From the NCBI RefSeq assembly GCF_900107175.1, contig NZ_FNOZ01000006.1, forward strand, positions 1-64,000: DNA of 64,000 bases. Direction: 5' to 3'. The notes beneath the pieces are model-generated. The model was not told where the DNA came from. It searched no databases and saw only the letters and a program-made list of their open reading frames with translations. The position numbers and the translations under genes are program-made. The first letter of the stretch is position 1. Every line of letters begins with the position of its first letter. Positions 24,047-32,994 of the stretch are shown here, one piece after another. The stretch is from Modestobacter sp. DSM 44400 (lineage in GTDB: Bacteria > Actinomycetota > Actinomycetes > Mycobacteriales > Geodermatophilaceae).

Positions 24047-24636
24047 GGGGTGACTGCCTCCGCGCCGGCTCCGCGCCGAGGGGCGAGGTGGGCCAGGGCC
24101 TCGCGCAGCTGCACGCGGCCGCGGTGGATGCGGCTTCGGACGGTGCCGAGCTTGATGCCCAGGGTGGCCGCGATCTCCTCGTAGGTGAGGCCCTCGATGT
24201 CGCACAGCACGACGGCCACCCGGAACTCCGGGGACAGCGCGTCCAGGGCGGCCTGGACCTGGGGATCGAGGTGGGTGTCGGTGTAGACCTGCTCGGGTGA
24301 GGGTGAGGTGCCGGGTAGCCGCTCGGTGTCCTCGGGCAGCGCGTCGAAGCGGATCCGCTGCCGGCGCCGGACCATGTCCAGGAACAGGTTCGTGGTGATC
24401 CGGTGCAGCCAGCCCTCGAAGGTGCCGGGCGAGAAGTCGGCCAGCGATCGGAAGACGCGGACAAAGGTCTCCTGGGTGAGGTCCTCGGCGTCCTGCTGGT
24501 TGCCCGACAGGCGGTAGGCGAGCCGGTAGACGCGGGCGGAGTGGTCGCGGACGACCTGCTCCCACGTCGGAGCCACCCAACCCTCCGCGGCCGGGGCCAC
24601 GGCAGCCGGCTGTGTCGTGTCGCTCGGTCCGGTCAC
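24043..24636 (-). CDS. sigE: ECF RNA polymerase sigma factor SigE
   Basis: A 197-residue product from GTG 24636. Region 2 is [34 protein letters not shown] and region 4 carries [26 protein letters not shown] with helix-turn-helix [15 protein letters not shown]. The frame is open to an ATG at 24810, which would add 58 Ala/Pro-rich residues and leave only 44 bp to the divergent methyltransferase, so the shorter form is preferred; multiple starts are known for mycobacterial sigE. The order methyltransferase / sigE / rseA / htrA / tatB equals M. tuberculosis Rv1220c-Rv1224 (from memory). Confidence 0.9.
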   Translation of the reverse strand: MTGPSDTTQPAAVAPAAEGWVAPTWEQVVRDHSARVYRLAYRLSGNQQDAEDLTQETFVRVFRSLADFSPGTFEGWLHRITTNLFLDMVRRRQRIRFDALPEDTERLPGTSPSPEQVYTDTHLDPQVQAALDALSPEFRVAVVLCDIEGLTYEEIAATLGIKLGTVRSRIHRGRVQLREALAHLAPRRGAGAEAVTP

Positions 24637-24854
24637 TGCCCCAGGATCGCAGACCGCAGCACCGGGCGGCACCTCCCCACCGGGGGTGGCGGGAGGAACA
24701 GTTGCGGTGGCAGGCGTCAGACGCACGTCCGGTCCAACGGTCGGGGCGCGGGCCGGTGTTCCCGGAGCGCCGGGTCCACAGCCAGTTGCCAGGCTGGCCG
24801 GCGCCGTCACCCGCCGACAGGAGCCCGCCAGGGTCAGACCACTAGCCTTCCCGG

Positions 24855-25532
24855 GTGACCAGCGCTCCCCGACCGCCGACCGCCGGCGGCTGGCGGGACG
24901 GCGCGGCCGCCTATGCCGACGGCTTCCCCAGCGAGCCCCCCGCGCTGGTGGCGGCGCGGCAGCGCGCGCTGACCTCGGCTACCGCCTTCGGCACCCCCGC
25001 GCCGGTGGAACCCGCGGTGGGGGCCGTGCTGGCTGTGCTCGCCGCCAGCCTCGACGCCCGGGCCGTCGTGTCGATCGGTAGCGGTGGCGGGGTCGCCGGG
25101 CTGTGGCTGCTGCGCGGCATGCGCCCGGACGGCGTTCTCACCGCCCTGGACAGCGACCCGGCCGAGCTGCGGGCCGCGCGGCGGGCCTTCACCGACGCCG
25201 GCGTGCCCACCGGCCGGACCCGGCTGATCTTCGGCACACCCGCCGAGGTGCTGCCGCGGTTGTCCTCGGCGAACTACGACCTCGTGACCTGCTCGGGCCC
25301 GCCGACCGACTACGTCCCGCACCTGCCCGGTCTGCTCGCCCTGGTGCGCCTGGGCGGGTCGCTGGTGTGCCACGGGTTGCTGGCCGACGGCAAGATCGCC
25401 GACCGCTCGGCCCGCGACCCGCAGTCGGTGGCCTGGCGCGGGCTCGCCCGCAAGGTGCGTGAGGACGAGACGCTGACCTCGGCGGTGCTGCCGATCGGTG
25501 CCGGCCTGCTCGTCGCCGCCCGGCGCAGCTGA
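24855..25532 (+). CDS. SAM-dependent O-methyltransferase
   Basis: The gene encodes 225 residues from GTG 24855. A class I Rossmann fold is visible: [22 protein letters not shown] (SAM glycine loop), [18 protein letters not shown] (acidic ribose-binding end) and [17 protein letters not shown]. It resembles the catechol O-methyltransferase-like family seen divergent from sigE in mycobacteria. The methyl acceptor is unknown. Its divergent position from the sigE operon suggests shared promoter control. Confidence 0.87.
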   Translation: MTSAPRPPTAGGWRDGAAAYADGFPSEPPALVAARQRALTSATAFGTPAPVEPAVGAVLAVLAASLDARAVVSIGSGGGVAGLWLLRGMRPDGVLTALDSDPAELRAARRAFTDAGVPTGRTRLIFGTPAEVLPRLSSANYDLVTCSGPPTDYVPHLPGLLALVRLGGSLVCHGLLADGKIADRSARDPQSVAWRGLARKVREDETLTSAVLPIGAGLLVAARRS

Positions 25533-25694
25533 CGCCAGCGGGACGACAGCCTTCTCCGGTGCCCGATCTTCTGGTGGTGACGGGTCGGGTGCCGGCAAGT
25601 CACCCGCAGCTCCGCTGGTCGACGCCACGTTCACACCCTCCGCCGTCGTCCGCGGCGGGGACCTCCACGTGACCGCCACACCGCCTGGAATCAG

Positions 25695-26249
25695 TCAGCG
25701 GAAGAGGAACTCGGCCTCGGCGCCCCACGGGCCCTCGAGGTAGTGCCACAGGCCAAGCCCACGGGCAGCCACCGTCTCCGGCGTGAAGCCGGCCGCCAGC
25801 TCGACGTGCAGCGCGCGGGCCAGCGCCGGGTCCACCTTGTTCTGCACCGTGACATGCGCCCTGCCCGGCTGCCGGCCCTGCCGGGTCAGCCACGGCCGGA
25901 ACCGGTCCGCCAACCCGGCCCACAGCCCGGTCAGCTCCGCGGACTCCAGGTCGAAGGCGACCCCGCGGCCCAGCAGCCGCACCCGGCTCACCGTGACCGG
26001 GAAGGCTGGGCGGTCCGCGGCCGCGGCCAGCTCGCGTCGGACCTCGGCCAGCTGTGCCCCGGGGAGGGCGTGGAAGAGCGTGACGTGCGCGGCGAGTCGA
26101 AACACCCCTTCCTCCCCACCCCTCGCACGCTCGGGGCGGGCCCCGGGAAGGGGCCGGGCCGGGAAGTGCGCGGCCCGCAGCCGGTCGAAGCGCTGCTGCG
26201 CCGACTCGTCGAGCAGCAGCGTGACGACCAGCGGAGGGGCGGGGCTCAG
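25695..26249 (-). CDS. 2'-5' RNA ligase-like protein (2H phosphoesterase) with repeat insertion
   Basis: A 184-residue product with the two HxT motifs of the 2H family, HVT at 55-57 ([12 protein letters not shown]) and HVT at 132-134 (RAHVTVQNK). The family acts on cyclic phosphate or 2'-5' RNA ends. Residues 33-49 ([17 protein letters not shown]) are encoded by an in-frame copy of the covarying hairpin repeat and fall between the first helix and the first HxT strand. No ATG or GTG precedes the first beta strand (VVTLLLDE). The likely start is a CTG overlapping the glgC TGA (CTGA). The protein may still fold, with an extra loop. Confidence 0.75.
   Translation of the reverse strand: MSPAPPLVVTLLLDESAQQRFDRLRAAHFPARPLPGARPERARGGEEGVFRLAAHVTLFHALPGAQLAEVRRELAAAADRPAFPVTVSRVRLLGRGVAFDLESAELTGLWAGLADRFRPWLTRQGRQPGRAHVTVQNKVDPALARALHVELAAGFTPETVAARGLGLWHYLEGPWGAEAEFLFR
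26105..26153. repeat. Covarying hairpin repeat, copy E, inside a gene
   Basis: CCCCTTCC (26105-26112) pairs with GGAAGGGG (26146-26153). On the minus strand the inner arms CCCGCCCC/GGGGTGGG enclose the loop GAGCGTGCGA. The copy is in frame within the 2'-5' RNA ligase-like gene. Confidence 0.8.
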
Positions 26250-27466
26250 ACGATGGCCCGGGCGCCCTTGCCCAGCACGGTCACCCCGCCGGCGCTCACG
26301 TGGTACCGCTCGCGGTCGGCGTCCAGGTCGACTCCGATCCGAGCCCAGGGCGGCACGACCACGTTCTTGTCCAGGATGGCCCGCCGGACGACGGCCCCCT
26401 CGCCGATGTGGACGCCGTCCATCAGGACGCTGTCCTCGACCGAGGACCCGCGTTCCATCCGGACACCGGGCGAGACGACCGAGCCCAGCACCGCGCCGCC
26501 GCCGATGATGACCCCTGCACTGACCATGGACTCCTCGGCGCGGCCGCCGAGCACGAACTTGGCCGGCGGGAACTGCGGAGGGAGCGTGTAGATCGGCCAG
26601 CGGTCGTTGTAGAGGTTGAAGACCGGGGTGACCGACCGGAGGTCCATGTGGGCGTCGTAGTAGGAGTCCATCGTCCCCACGTCGCGCCAGTAGCCGTGAT
26701 CCCGATCGGTGGCCCCCGGAACGATGTTGGTGCTGAAGTCGTAGACGTAGGCACTGCCCGCGTCGGCCATCATCGGCATGATCGACCCGCCCATGTCGTG
26801 CACCGAATCCTCGTCCTCGGCGTCGGCGCGCAGCGCGTCCAGCAGTGCGTCGGTGGTGAACACGTAGTTCCCCATCGAGGCGAAGCTCTCCTCCGGGGAG
26901 CCCGGCAGGCCCGGCGGGTCGGCCGGCTTCTCCAGGAAGCCGCGCACCTTGCCGTCGGCGTCGGCGTCGATGACCCCGAACTCGGTCGCCTCGCGACGGG
27001 GCACCCGCAGCCCGGCCACGGTCACCGCGGCACCGGTTTGCACGTGCTGCTCGATCATCTGGGCCGGGTCCATCCGGTACACGTGGTCGGCACCGAAGAC
27101 GACGACGATCTCGGGCCGGTCGTCGTAGATGAGGTTCAGGCTCTGGTAGATCGCGTCGGCGCTGCCGGTGTACCAGCGGGGGCCGAGCCGCTGCTGCGCC
27201 GGAACCGGGGTGATGTAGCTGCCCAGCAGGGTCGACATGCGCCACACCGTCGTGATGTGCCGGTCCAGCGAGTGGCTCTTGTACTGGGTGAGCACCGCTA
27301 TCCGCCGGATGTCGGCGTTGACTAGGTTGGACAGCACGAAGTCGATCAGCCGGTAGTTGCCGCCGAACGGAACAGCCGGCTTCGCCCGGTCCTGGGTCAG
27401 CGGCGCGAGCCGCTTCCCCTCACCACCGGCGAGCACGATGCCGAGAACTCGAGGACCGCCACGCAT
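26246..27466 (-). CDS. glgC: Glucose-1-phosphate adenylyltransferase
   Basis: A 406-residue ADP-glucose pyrophosphorylase, which makes ADP-glucose from ATP and glucose 1-phosphate for glycogen. The N-terminal nucleotidyltransferase domain ([44 protein letters not shown]-like [20 protein letters not shown]) is followed by a left-handed beta helix ([22 protein letters not shown]). ATG 27466 is used and a longer frame is unsupported. It is divergent from glgA across 70 bp, so the two probably share regulation. Confidence 0.95.
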   Translation of the reverse strand: MRGGPRVLGIVLAGGEGKRLAPLTQDRAKPAVPFGGNYRLIDFVLSNLVNADIRRIAVLTQYKSHSLDRHITTVWRMSTLLGSYITPVPAQQRLGPRWYTGSADAIYQSLNLIYDDRPEIVVVFGADHVYRMDPAQMIEQHVQTGAAVTVAGLRVPRREATEFGVIDADADGKVRGFLEKPADPPGLPGSPEESFASMGNYVFTTDALLDALRADAEDEDSVHDMGGSIMPMMADAGSAYVYDFSTNIVPGATDRDHGYWRDVGTMDSYYDAHMDLRSVTPVFNLYNDRWPIYTLPPQFPPAKFVLGGRAEESMVSAGVIIGGGAVLGSVVSPGVRMERGSSVEDSVLMDGVHIGEGAVVRRAILDKNVVVPPWARIGVDLDADRERYHVSAGGVTVLGKGARAIV

Positions 27467-27536
27467 GAGCGCAACGTAACGGGTCCGCTGGGCGAACGCC
27501 CATCCGCCTGCGCCGTTCACCACCTAGGGTGACTCC

Positions 27537-28727
27537 GTGCGCGTGGGAGTGATCACCCGGGAATGGCCACCGGACGTCTACGGCGGAGCCGGCGTCCACG
27601 TCGAGCACCTCGTGGCAGCCCTGCGCGGGCTGCCCCACGGGCCCGAGATCGACGTCCACTGCTTCGGCGGTCCGCGGGTCCCGGGCCAGGCGGGGTACCC
27701 AGCGACCGGTCACGGGGTGCCGGCGGGCCTGCAGTCGGCCAACGGGGCACTGCAGGCCCTCGGGGTCGACGTGGAGATCGCCGCGGCGCTGGCCGACGCC
27801 GAGGTCGTCCACTCCCACACCTGGTACGCCAACCACGCCGGGCAGCTGGCCTCGCTCGTGCACGGCAGCCCGCACGTGGTCACCGCGCACTCCCTCGAGC
27901 CGCGCCGGCCGTGGAAGGCCGACCAGCTGGGCGGGGGCTACCGGCTGTCCTCCTGGGTGGAGCGCACCGCCTACCTTGCCGCCGACGCCGTCATCGCGGT
28001 CAGCCGGGGCATGCGCTCCGACGTGCTCGAGGTCTACCCCGGCCTCGACCCGGCGAAGGTTTTCGTCGTCGGCAACGGGGTGGACGCCAAGGCCTACCGG
28101 CCGGTCCAGGCCCCCGACGTGGTCTCCTCACTCGGCGTGGACCCCGACCGGCCGTACGCGCTGTTCGTCGGCCGGATCACCCGCCAGAAAGGGCTCCTGC
28201 ACCTGCTGGCCGCCGCCGAGCAGCTGCCCCCCGAGGCGGGGCTGGTGCTCTGCGCCGGCGCCGCGGACACTCCGGCGGAGCGCAAGCAGGTCGCCGACGC
28301 GGTGGCCGAGCTGCAGACCCGGCGCTCAGGCGTGGTGTGGATCGAGGCGATGCTCCCCCGCGAGCAGCTGGTCCCGCTGATCACCGGCGCCACGGTCTTC
28401 GTCGTCCCCTCGGTCTACGAACCGCTGGGCATCGTCAACCTGGAGGCCGCCGCCTGCGGCACGGCCGTGGTGGCCAGCGACGTCGGGGGCATCCCGGAGG
28501 TCGTCGACGACGGCCGCACCGGGCTCCTCGTGCACTACGACGCCGGGAACCCGACCGCGTTCGCCGCCGGTCTGGCCGCCCGGATGGCCGAGCTGCTCGC
28601 CGACCCGGCGCGGGCACAGGCAATGGGCGAGGCCGGCCGGGAGCGGGTGCTCGCCGAGTTCGGCTGGCCGGCGATCGCCTCGCAGACCCTCCAGGTCTAC
28701 GAGACGGTGCTCGCCGCCCGCGCGTGA
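27537..28727 (+). CDS. glgA: Glycogen synthase (GT4 type)
   Basis: A 396-residue product with a GT-B fold: VGVITREWPPDVYGGAGVHVEHL at the N-terminus, HSHTWYANHAG, GNGVDAKAYRP, and the donor-binding C-terminal part VPSVYEPLGIVNLEAAACGTAVVASDVGGIPEVV. It transfers glucose from ADP-glucose (in some actinobacteria to maltose-1-phosphate or glycogen). It starts at GTG 27537, divergent from glgC. The glgC/glgA divergent pair is the mycobacterial arrangement (Rv1213/Rv1212c, from memory). Confidence 0.93.
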   Translation: MRVGVITREWPPDVYGGAGVHVEHLVAALRGLPHGPEIDVHCFGGPRVPGQAGYPATGHGVPAGLQSANGALQALGVDVEIAAALADAEVVHSHTWYANHAGQLASLVHGSPHVVTAHSLEPRRPWKADQLGGGYRLSSWVERTAYLAADAVIAVSRGMRSDVLEVYPGLDPAKVFVVGNGVDAKAYRPVQAPDVVSSLGVDPDRPYALFVGRITRQKGLLHLLAAAEQLPPEAGLVLCAGAADTPAERKQVADAVAELQTRRSGVVWIEAMLPREQLVPLITGATVFVVPSVYEPLGIVNLEAAACGTAVVASDVGGIPEVVDDGRTGLLVHYDAGNPTAFAAGLAARMAELLADPARAQAMGEAGRERVLAEFGWPAIASQTLQVYETVLAARA

Positions 28728-28755
28728 CACCCGACCACCCGATCCCGCCGCCGGC

Positions 28756-29943
28756 TCAGACCCCCGGCTTGAGCAGCACCTTCACGTAGCCCTCCGCCTT
28801 CTCCTGGAACGCCTTGTAGGCCTCCGGAGCCTCGGACAGCGGCAGCCGGTGGGTGGCGAAGGAGTCCACGCCGAGCGGGTCGTCATCGGTGAGCAAGGGC
28901 ATGATGTCCGGGATCCAGCGCTTGATGTTCGCCTGACCGCCGCGCAGCTGGATCTGCTTGTCGAAGATCGTGAGCATCGGGATCGGGTCGGCCGCGCCGC
29001 CGTACACACCCGTCAGCGAGACGGTGCCGCCGCGGCGGACGATGTCCAGGGCGGAGTACAGCGCGTTGAGCCGGTCGACCCCGACCTCTTTCTGGATCGG
29101 CGCGGCGATCGCCGAGGGGAGCAGGCCGGCCGCCTTCTGCACGAACTTCGTGGCCGGCGAGCCGTGCGCCTCCATGCCGACCGCGTCGAGCACCGAGTCC
29201 GGGCCGCGACCGCCGGTCATCTCCCGGATGACGTCGCCGAGGTCGTCCTCGTGCTCGCGGAGGTCGACCACCTCGACGCCACGGGCCTGCACCCGGGCCA
29301 GCCGATCGGGCAGCAGGTCGACCCCGATCACCCGGTAGCCCTTGTGCACGCCGATCCGGCAGGCGAAGTCACCGACCGGGCCCAGCCCCAGGACCACCAG
29401 CGTCCCGCCCTCGGGGACCGAGGCGTACTCCACGCCCTGCCATGCGGTGGGCAGGATGTCCGAGAGGTAGGCGAACCGGTCGTCGGGCGGGCCTTCGGGC
29501 AACTTGATGTGGGTGAACTGGGCCTGCGGCACCCGTAGGTACTCCGCCTGACCGCCCGGCACCTCGCCGTAGAGCTTGGAGAAACCGAACAGCGCCGCGC
29601 CCATGCCCTGGTCGCGGACCTGCGTCGTCTCGCACTGGGTGTAGAGCCCCTGATCGCACATCCAGCAGTGCCCGCAGGAGATCTGGAAGGGGATGGAGAC
29701 CCGGTCGCCCACCTTCAGGTCGCCGCACTCGGCACCGACCTCGACGACCTGACCCATCGCCTCGTGGCCCAGGATGTCTCCTACGCCCATGAAGGGTGCC
29801 AACGGCTCGTACAGGTGCAGGTCGGAGCCGCAGATGTTGGTGGTGGTGACCCGGATGACCGCATCGGTCGGTGCCTGCACGAACGGGTCGGGCACCTCTT
29901 CCACGCGGACGTCCTTCTTGCCGTGCCAGGTCACTGCCTTCAT
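28756..29943 (-). CDS. Zinc-dependent alcohol dehydrogenase (formaldehyde dehydrogenase-like)
   Basis: A 395-residue MDR enzyme with both zinc sites. The catalytic site is in NICGSDLHLY (Cys about 38) and GHEAMG (His/Glu about 60). The structural site is in CGHCWMCDQGLYTQC. The Rossmann domain has VVLGLGPVGDFACRIGVHKG. The unusually long loop after the structural zinc (RDQGMGAALFGFSKLYGEVPGGQAEYL) is typical of the glutathione-independent formaldehyde dehydrogenase subgroup. The physiological substrate is unknown. ATG 29943 is preceded by a purine-poor leader; it looks monocistronic. Confidence 0.88.
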   Translation of the reverse strand: MKAVTWHGKKDVRVEEVPDPFVQAPTDAVIRVTTTNICGSDLHLYEPLAPFMGVGDILGHEAMGQVVEVGAECGDLKVGDRVSIPFQISCGHCWMCDQGLYTQCETTQVRDQGMGAALFGFSKLYGEVPGGQAEYLRVPQAQFTHIKLPEGPPDDRFAYLSDILPTAWQGVEYASVPEGGTLVVLGLGPVGDFACRIGVHKGYRVIGVDLLPDRLARVQARGVEVVDLREHEDDLGDVIREMTGGRGPDSVLDAVGMEAHGSPATKFVQKAAGLLPSAIAAPIQKEVGVDRLNALYSALDIVRRGGTVSLTGVYGGAADPIPMLTIFDKQIQLRGGQANIKRWIPDIMPLLTDDDPLGVDSFATHRLPLSEAPEAYKAFQEKAEGYVKVLLKPGV

Positions 29944-30171
29944 GCCGGTGCCACCGTTCCGCTCGAGAACTGTCCTCCGCTCGGTGCCCGACCATGATCG
30001 ACCGAAACGGGAGCCGCGTCCTATCCCGCGGGGGTCAGACGCTCGGCGCTCACCGACCCGTTTCAGGAGCCTTGGCTCGCTGACCGTGGCTGACCGTCCT
30101 CAGCCTGAGGTCGCCTGACTCGCGCCACAGCGTGAGGACGGCGACTCCGGCGCGAGTCCGGTGCCGGCGCA

Positions 30172-30762
30172 TCAGACGAGGGCGGTGCCGATCAGCCCCT
30201 TGCGGCTGACCAGGCCGGCGAGCGCGTCCTCCGACAGCGCCTCCGTGCCCTCGGGACGGCGGGGCACCACCATGTACCGCGACTCGGCGCTGGCGTCCCA
30301 CACCGAGATCCGGGTCGCCGCCGGTAGCTCGACGCCGAACTCCCGAAGGACCCCGCGGGGGTCACGGACGACGCGGGAGCGGTAGGCCTCGCTCTTGTAC
30401 CAACTGGGCGAGGGGCCGAGCAGCGCGATCGGGTAGCAGGAGCACAGCGTGCAGACCACGACGTGGTGCTCGGTCGCCGAGTTGGCCACGACCTTCAGTC
30501 GCTGTTCCTGCAGCCCGCCGGACATCGACAGCCCCACCTCGGGCAGCGCCGCGTTTGCGTCGGCGAGCAGCCGTTCCGCGAAGCCGGGGTCGACCCAGGC
30601 CCGGGCGACGACGCGCGCGCCGTTGGCCGGCGAGCCCCCGGCGGCGAACTCGTCGATCCGGCGGTCGATCTCGCCGTCGTCCAGCAGGCCGCGCTCCTCG
30701 AGCAGCGCCTCGACCTCCCGAACGTGCGCCGAGATCACCGAGCTGCCGTGGTCTCCACTCAT
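30172..30762 (-). CDS. nthA: Nitrile hydratase alpha subunit (cobalt type)
   Basis: A 196-residue product. The metal-binding claw CTLCSC is at 104-109, with Thr at the second position, which marks the cobalt class (iron class has Ser). It is followed by YPIALLGPSPSWYKSEAYR and the conserved RDPRGVLREFG. It hydrates nitriles to amides in the cytosol with a beta partner; the two outer claw Cys are normally oxidised. ATG 30762 overlaps the stop of the preceding beta-type gene (ATGA). No cobalt chaperone beyond the beta-like genes and no amidase is adjacent. Confidence 0.9.
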   Translation of the reverse strand: MSGDHGSSVISAHVREVEALLEERGLLDDGEIDRRIDEFAAGGSPANGARVVARAWVDPGFAERLLADANAALPEVGLSMSGGLQEQRLKVVANSATEHHVVVCTLCSCYPIALLGPSPSWYKSEAYRSRVVRDPRGVLREFGVELPAATRISVWDASAESRYMVVPRRPEGTEALSEDALAGLVSRKGLIGTALV

Positions 30763-31049
30763 GCCTGCTCCTCCACCGGTGTCAGGTAGTGCTCCCACAG
30801 CTCCACCGTGACCGTGTGGTCGCCGGCGCCGAAGAGGTCGGCCGCGGCGAACTGCACGTGGTAGACGGTCTGCGCGGCGCCGGCGACCCCGCGCGCCCGG
30901 TCGTCGGCGAGCGGGTGGGCGCCGGCCGGCTCGACCACCAGCCCGACCGCGCCCCGGGCGTACCGGGGCAGCCGGGTGTGGCCCGCGGGGTCGACCGACC
31001 GGGTGCGCACCCGGTCACCCGGCGCGAACCGCTCAGTGCGTGTGGTCAT
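30759..31049 (-). CDS. nthB: Nitrile hydratase beta subunit, C-terminal domain as separate protein
   Basis: A 96-residue SH3-like barrel: FAPGDRVRTRSVDPAGHTRLPRYARGAVGLVV, then YHVQFAAADLFG and TVTVELWEHYLTPV match the C-terminal half of nitrile hydratase beta. The N-terminal half is encoded by the next gene upstream (31033-31332), overlapping by 17 bp. A beta split in two with a separate alpha is the arrangement of thiocyanate hydrolase and toyocamycin nitrile hydratase. Small SH3-only proteins also act as alpha-subunit activators, an alternative role. Confidence 0.83.
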   Translation of the reverse strand: MTTRTERFAPGDRVRTRSVDPAGHTRLPRYARGAVGLVVEPAGAHPLADDRARGVAGAAQTVYHVQFAAADLFGAGDHTVTVELWEHYLTPVEEQA

Positions 31050-31332
31050 CGGGTACCGCCAGCTCCTCGGCCGTCGCCACGCCCTTCTCCACCAGGAGCG
31101 TCGTGATCGCGGTGAACCACTTCTCGTAGTAGGAGGAGGCGAGGTACTCCTGCGGCGGCATCCGTTCGATGGCGTCGCGGAACTCGTCGAGGTTGTAGAC
31201 CCCGCGCCGGATCAGCGCCCCGTTGAGCGCGAACACGTGCGCCTCCCAGTCGGAGTGGAACCGCGGCTCGTCGGGCTCCTCCACGATCGGCGGGAAGCCG
31301 GCCATGCCACCGACGTCGTTGACCCGGGCCAT
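31033..31332 (-). CDS. Nitrile hydratase beta subunit, N-terminal domain as separate protein
   Basis: A 99-residue protein: MARVNDVGGMAGFPPI with DEPRFHSDWEAHVFALNGALI and PQEYLASSYYEKWFTAITTLLVEKGV is the helical N-terminal half of nitrile hydratase beta. First of three overlapping genes (beta-N, beta-C, alpha), which should form one hetero-oligomer. The family substrate may be a nitrile or thiocyanate. Beta-N-like proteins can also be annotated as nitrile hydratase accessory proteins. Confidence 0.83.
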   Translation of the reverse strand: MARVNDVGGMAGFPPIVEEPDEPRFHSDWEAHVFALNGALIRRGVYNLDEFRDAIERMPPQEYLASSYYEKWFTAITTLLVEKGVATAEELAVPDDHTH

Positions 31333-31344
31333 CGTCAGCTCCTC

Positions 31345-31764
31345 TCAGGGCCAGATCGAGGCGACGATGATCGCCGAGACCGCAAGCGTGGCGGCCGCGG
31401 TCACCAGGCTCGCCGGATGGAAGTCCACCTGCATCAGCGTGGTGCCCAGCTTGCCCGGCGTCAACAGGTCGAGGACGACGAACGCGATCACCTGCAGCAG
31501 CACGCCGAGCAGCCCGAACACGACCGTGTAGCCCAGCGCCCTCCCGAACCCGCTGGTGGCGTTGGTCCAGATGGTCGTGAACGCGATCGCGCCCTGGCCG
31601 AGGAACCCCGCGGCCAGCGCGATGGCGGCGTTGACCGACCGCTCCTCGTAGATGTGCCGGGCCAGGTGGCCCGGGGTCAGCAGGTCGAGGGCGAACCCGC
31701 CCACCACGAGGAGCAGGATGCCGACACCGGTGTAGGCGGCGGCGTAACCGATGCTGGCCAGCAC
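31345..31764 (-). CDS. DUF350 membrane protein
   Basis: A 139-residue product with four membrane helices in two DUF350 repeats: VGILLLVVGGFALDLLTPGHL and LLGVLLQVIAFVVLDLLTPGKL share the LDLLTPGxL signature. It is often clustered with DUF4178 or spermidine-synthase-like genes elsewhere; here it precedes the nitrile hydratase genes by 12 bp and may be in the same transcript. The function is unknown. Confidence 0.88.
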   Translation of the reverse strand: MLASIGYAAAYTGVGILLLVVGGFALDLLTPGHLARHIYEERSVNAAIALAAGFLGQGAIAFTTIWTNATSGFGRALGYTVVFGLLGVLLQVIAFVVLDLLTPGKLGTTLMQVDFHPASLVTAAATLAVSAIIVASIWP

Positions 31765-31860
31765 AGAGGACCTCCGGGTGGGGACGGCGGAGGACCGAGC
31801 CTAGGGGCATCGCACACCTGCTCCTGGAATGGCGCCTCCGCGCACCGTGCTGTACCGGCT

Positions 31861-32994
31861 GTGGCCCCTGCCGACTCGCCCCTCACCCTCTTCGACGACC
31901 CGGTCGAAGAGCCGGTCGCCGCCGAGGCCCCCGTGGTCAACCGGCTCTTCGACGTCCGGCGGGTCTACGCCGAGCCCGGCGCCGCGGCCTCCCCCCGCGG
32001 CCAGCAGGTGCTGGCCCGCTTCCCGGCCGCCGAGGTCGTCGAGGTGCCCTCGCACTGGCAGGTGCCCGACCTGCACGGCAACGAGGGCAACGTCGACCGC
32101 TGGGTGCGGGTGAAGTCCGAGACGCTGGTCCTGGGGGTCAAGAAGTCGCTGTCGGCCCGGCCCAACGGCCGATCGGCGGACTTCATCGCGCCCTCGACCG
32201 CGAACGGCTGCGCGATGGCTTGCGCCTACTGCTATGTCCCGCGGCGCAAGGGCTACGCCAACCCGATCACCGTGTTCACCAACATCGACCAGATCACCGG
32301 CTACCTGCGCCGGCACGTCGCCCGGCAGGGGCCCAAGACCGAACCCGACCAGGTCGACCCGGCCGCCTGGGTCTACGACATCGGCAAGAACGGCGACTGC
32401 TCGGTCGACGCGCTGGTCAGCGACAACGTCGCCGACCTGGTCGCCACCTTCCGCGACCTGCCGACGGCCAAGGCGTCCTTCGCCACCAAGTACGTCAACC
32501 GGCAGCTGCTCGACCTCGACCCGGCCGAGCGCACCCGCATCCGGTTCTCGGTGATGCCCGACCGCGACGCCCGGCTGCTCGACGTGCGCACCAGCCGGGT
32601 GGAGGAGCGGATCGCCGCGGTCGACGACTTCGTCGACGCCGGCTACGAGGTGCACCTGAACCTCTCCCCGGTGGTTCTGCGGGAGGGCTGGCAGGCCGAC
32701 TGGACGGCACTGCTGCAGCAGCTGGACGACGTCCTGTCCCCCGCGACGAAGGCCCAGGCCGCCGCCGAGGTCATCCTGCTCACCCACAACGCCGGCCTGC
32801 ACGAGGTCAACCTGGGCTGGCACCCGCAGGCCGAGGAGGTGCTCTGGCGCCCGGACGTGCAGGAGGCCAAGCGCTCGCAGAACGGACAGGACAACGTCCG
32901 GTACCGGGCCGACGTCAAGCGCGCGGCGGTGGTCCGCATCCGGGCACTGATCGGCGAGCACGCCCCGTGGCTGACGGTCCGGTACGCGTTCTGA
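31861..32994 (+). CDS. Radical SAM protein, spore photoproduct lyase (SplB) family
   Basis: A 377-residue product with the 4Fe-4S cluster motif CxxxCxxC at Cys117, Cys121 and Cys124 (NGCAMACAYCYVPR). Flanking SplB-family sequences include RLFDVRRVYAEPGAAASPRG, ETLVLGVKKSLSARPNGRSADFIAPS and the C-terminal NVRYRADVKRAAVVRIRALI. SplB repairs spore photoproduct in DNA; non-sporulating actinobacteria carry homologues whose lesion is unproven. It starts at GTG 31861, divergent from DUF350. Its TGA overlaps the next ATG. Confidence 0.85.
   Translation: MAPADSPLTLFDDPVEEPVAAEAPVVNRLFDVRRVYAEPGAAASPRGQQVLARFPAAEVVEVPSHWQVPDLHGNEGNVDRWVRVKSETLVLGVKKSLSARPNGRSADFIAPSTANGCAMACAYCYVPRRKGYANPITVFTNIDQITGYLRRHVARQGPKTEPDQVDPAAWVYDIGKNGDCSVDALVSDNVADLVATFRDLPTAKASFATKYVNRQLLDLDPAERTRIRFSVMPDRDARLLDVRTSRVEERIAAVDDFVDAGYEVHLNLSPVVLREGWQADWTALLQQLDDVLSPATKAQAAAEVILLTHNAGLHEVNLGWHPQAEEVLWRPDVQEAKRSQNGQDNVRYRADVKRAAVVRIRALIGEHAPWLTVRYAF

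Noticed and set aside
30003-30130. A regulatory hairpin between GAAACGGG and CCCGTTTC upstream of the alcohol dehydrogenase
   Set aside because: The arms are only 8-9 bp and more than 40 bp apart, with no tail or conserved partner; it may be chance.
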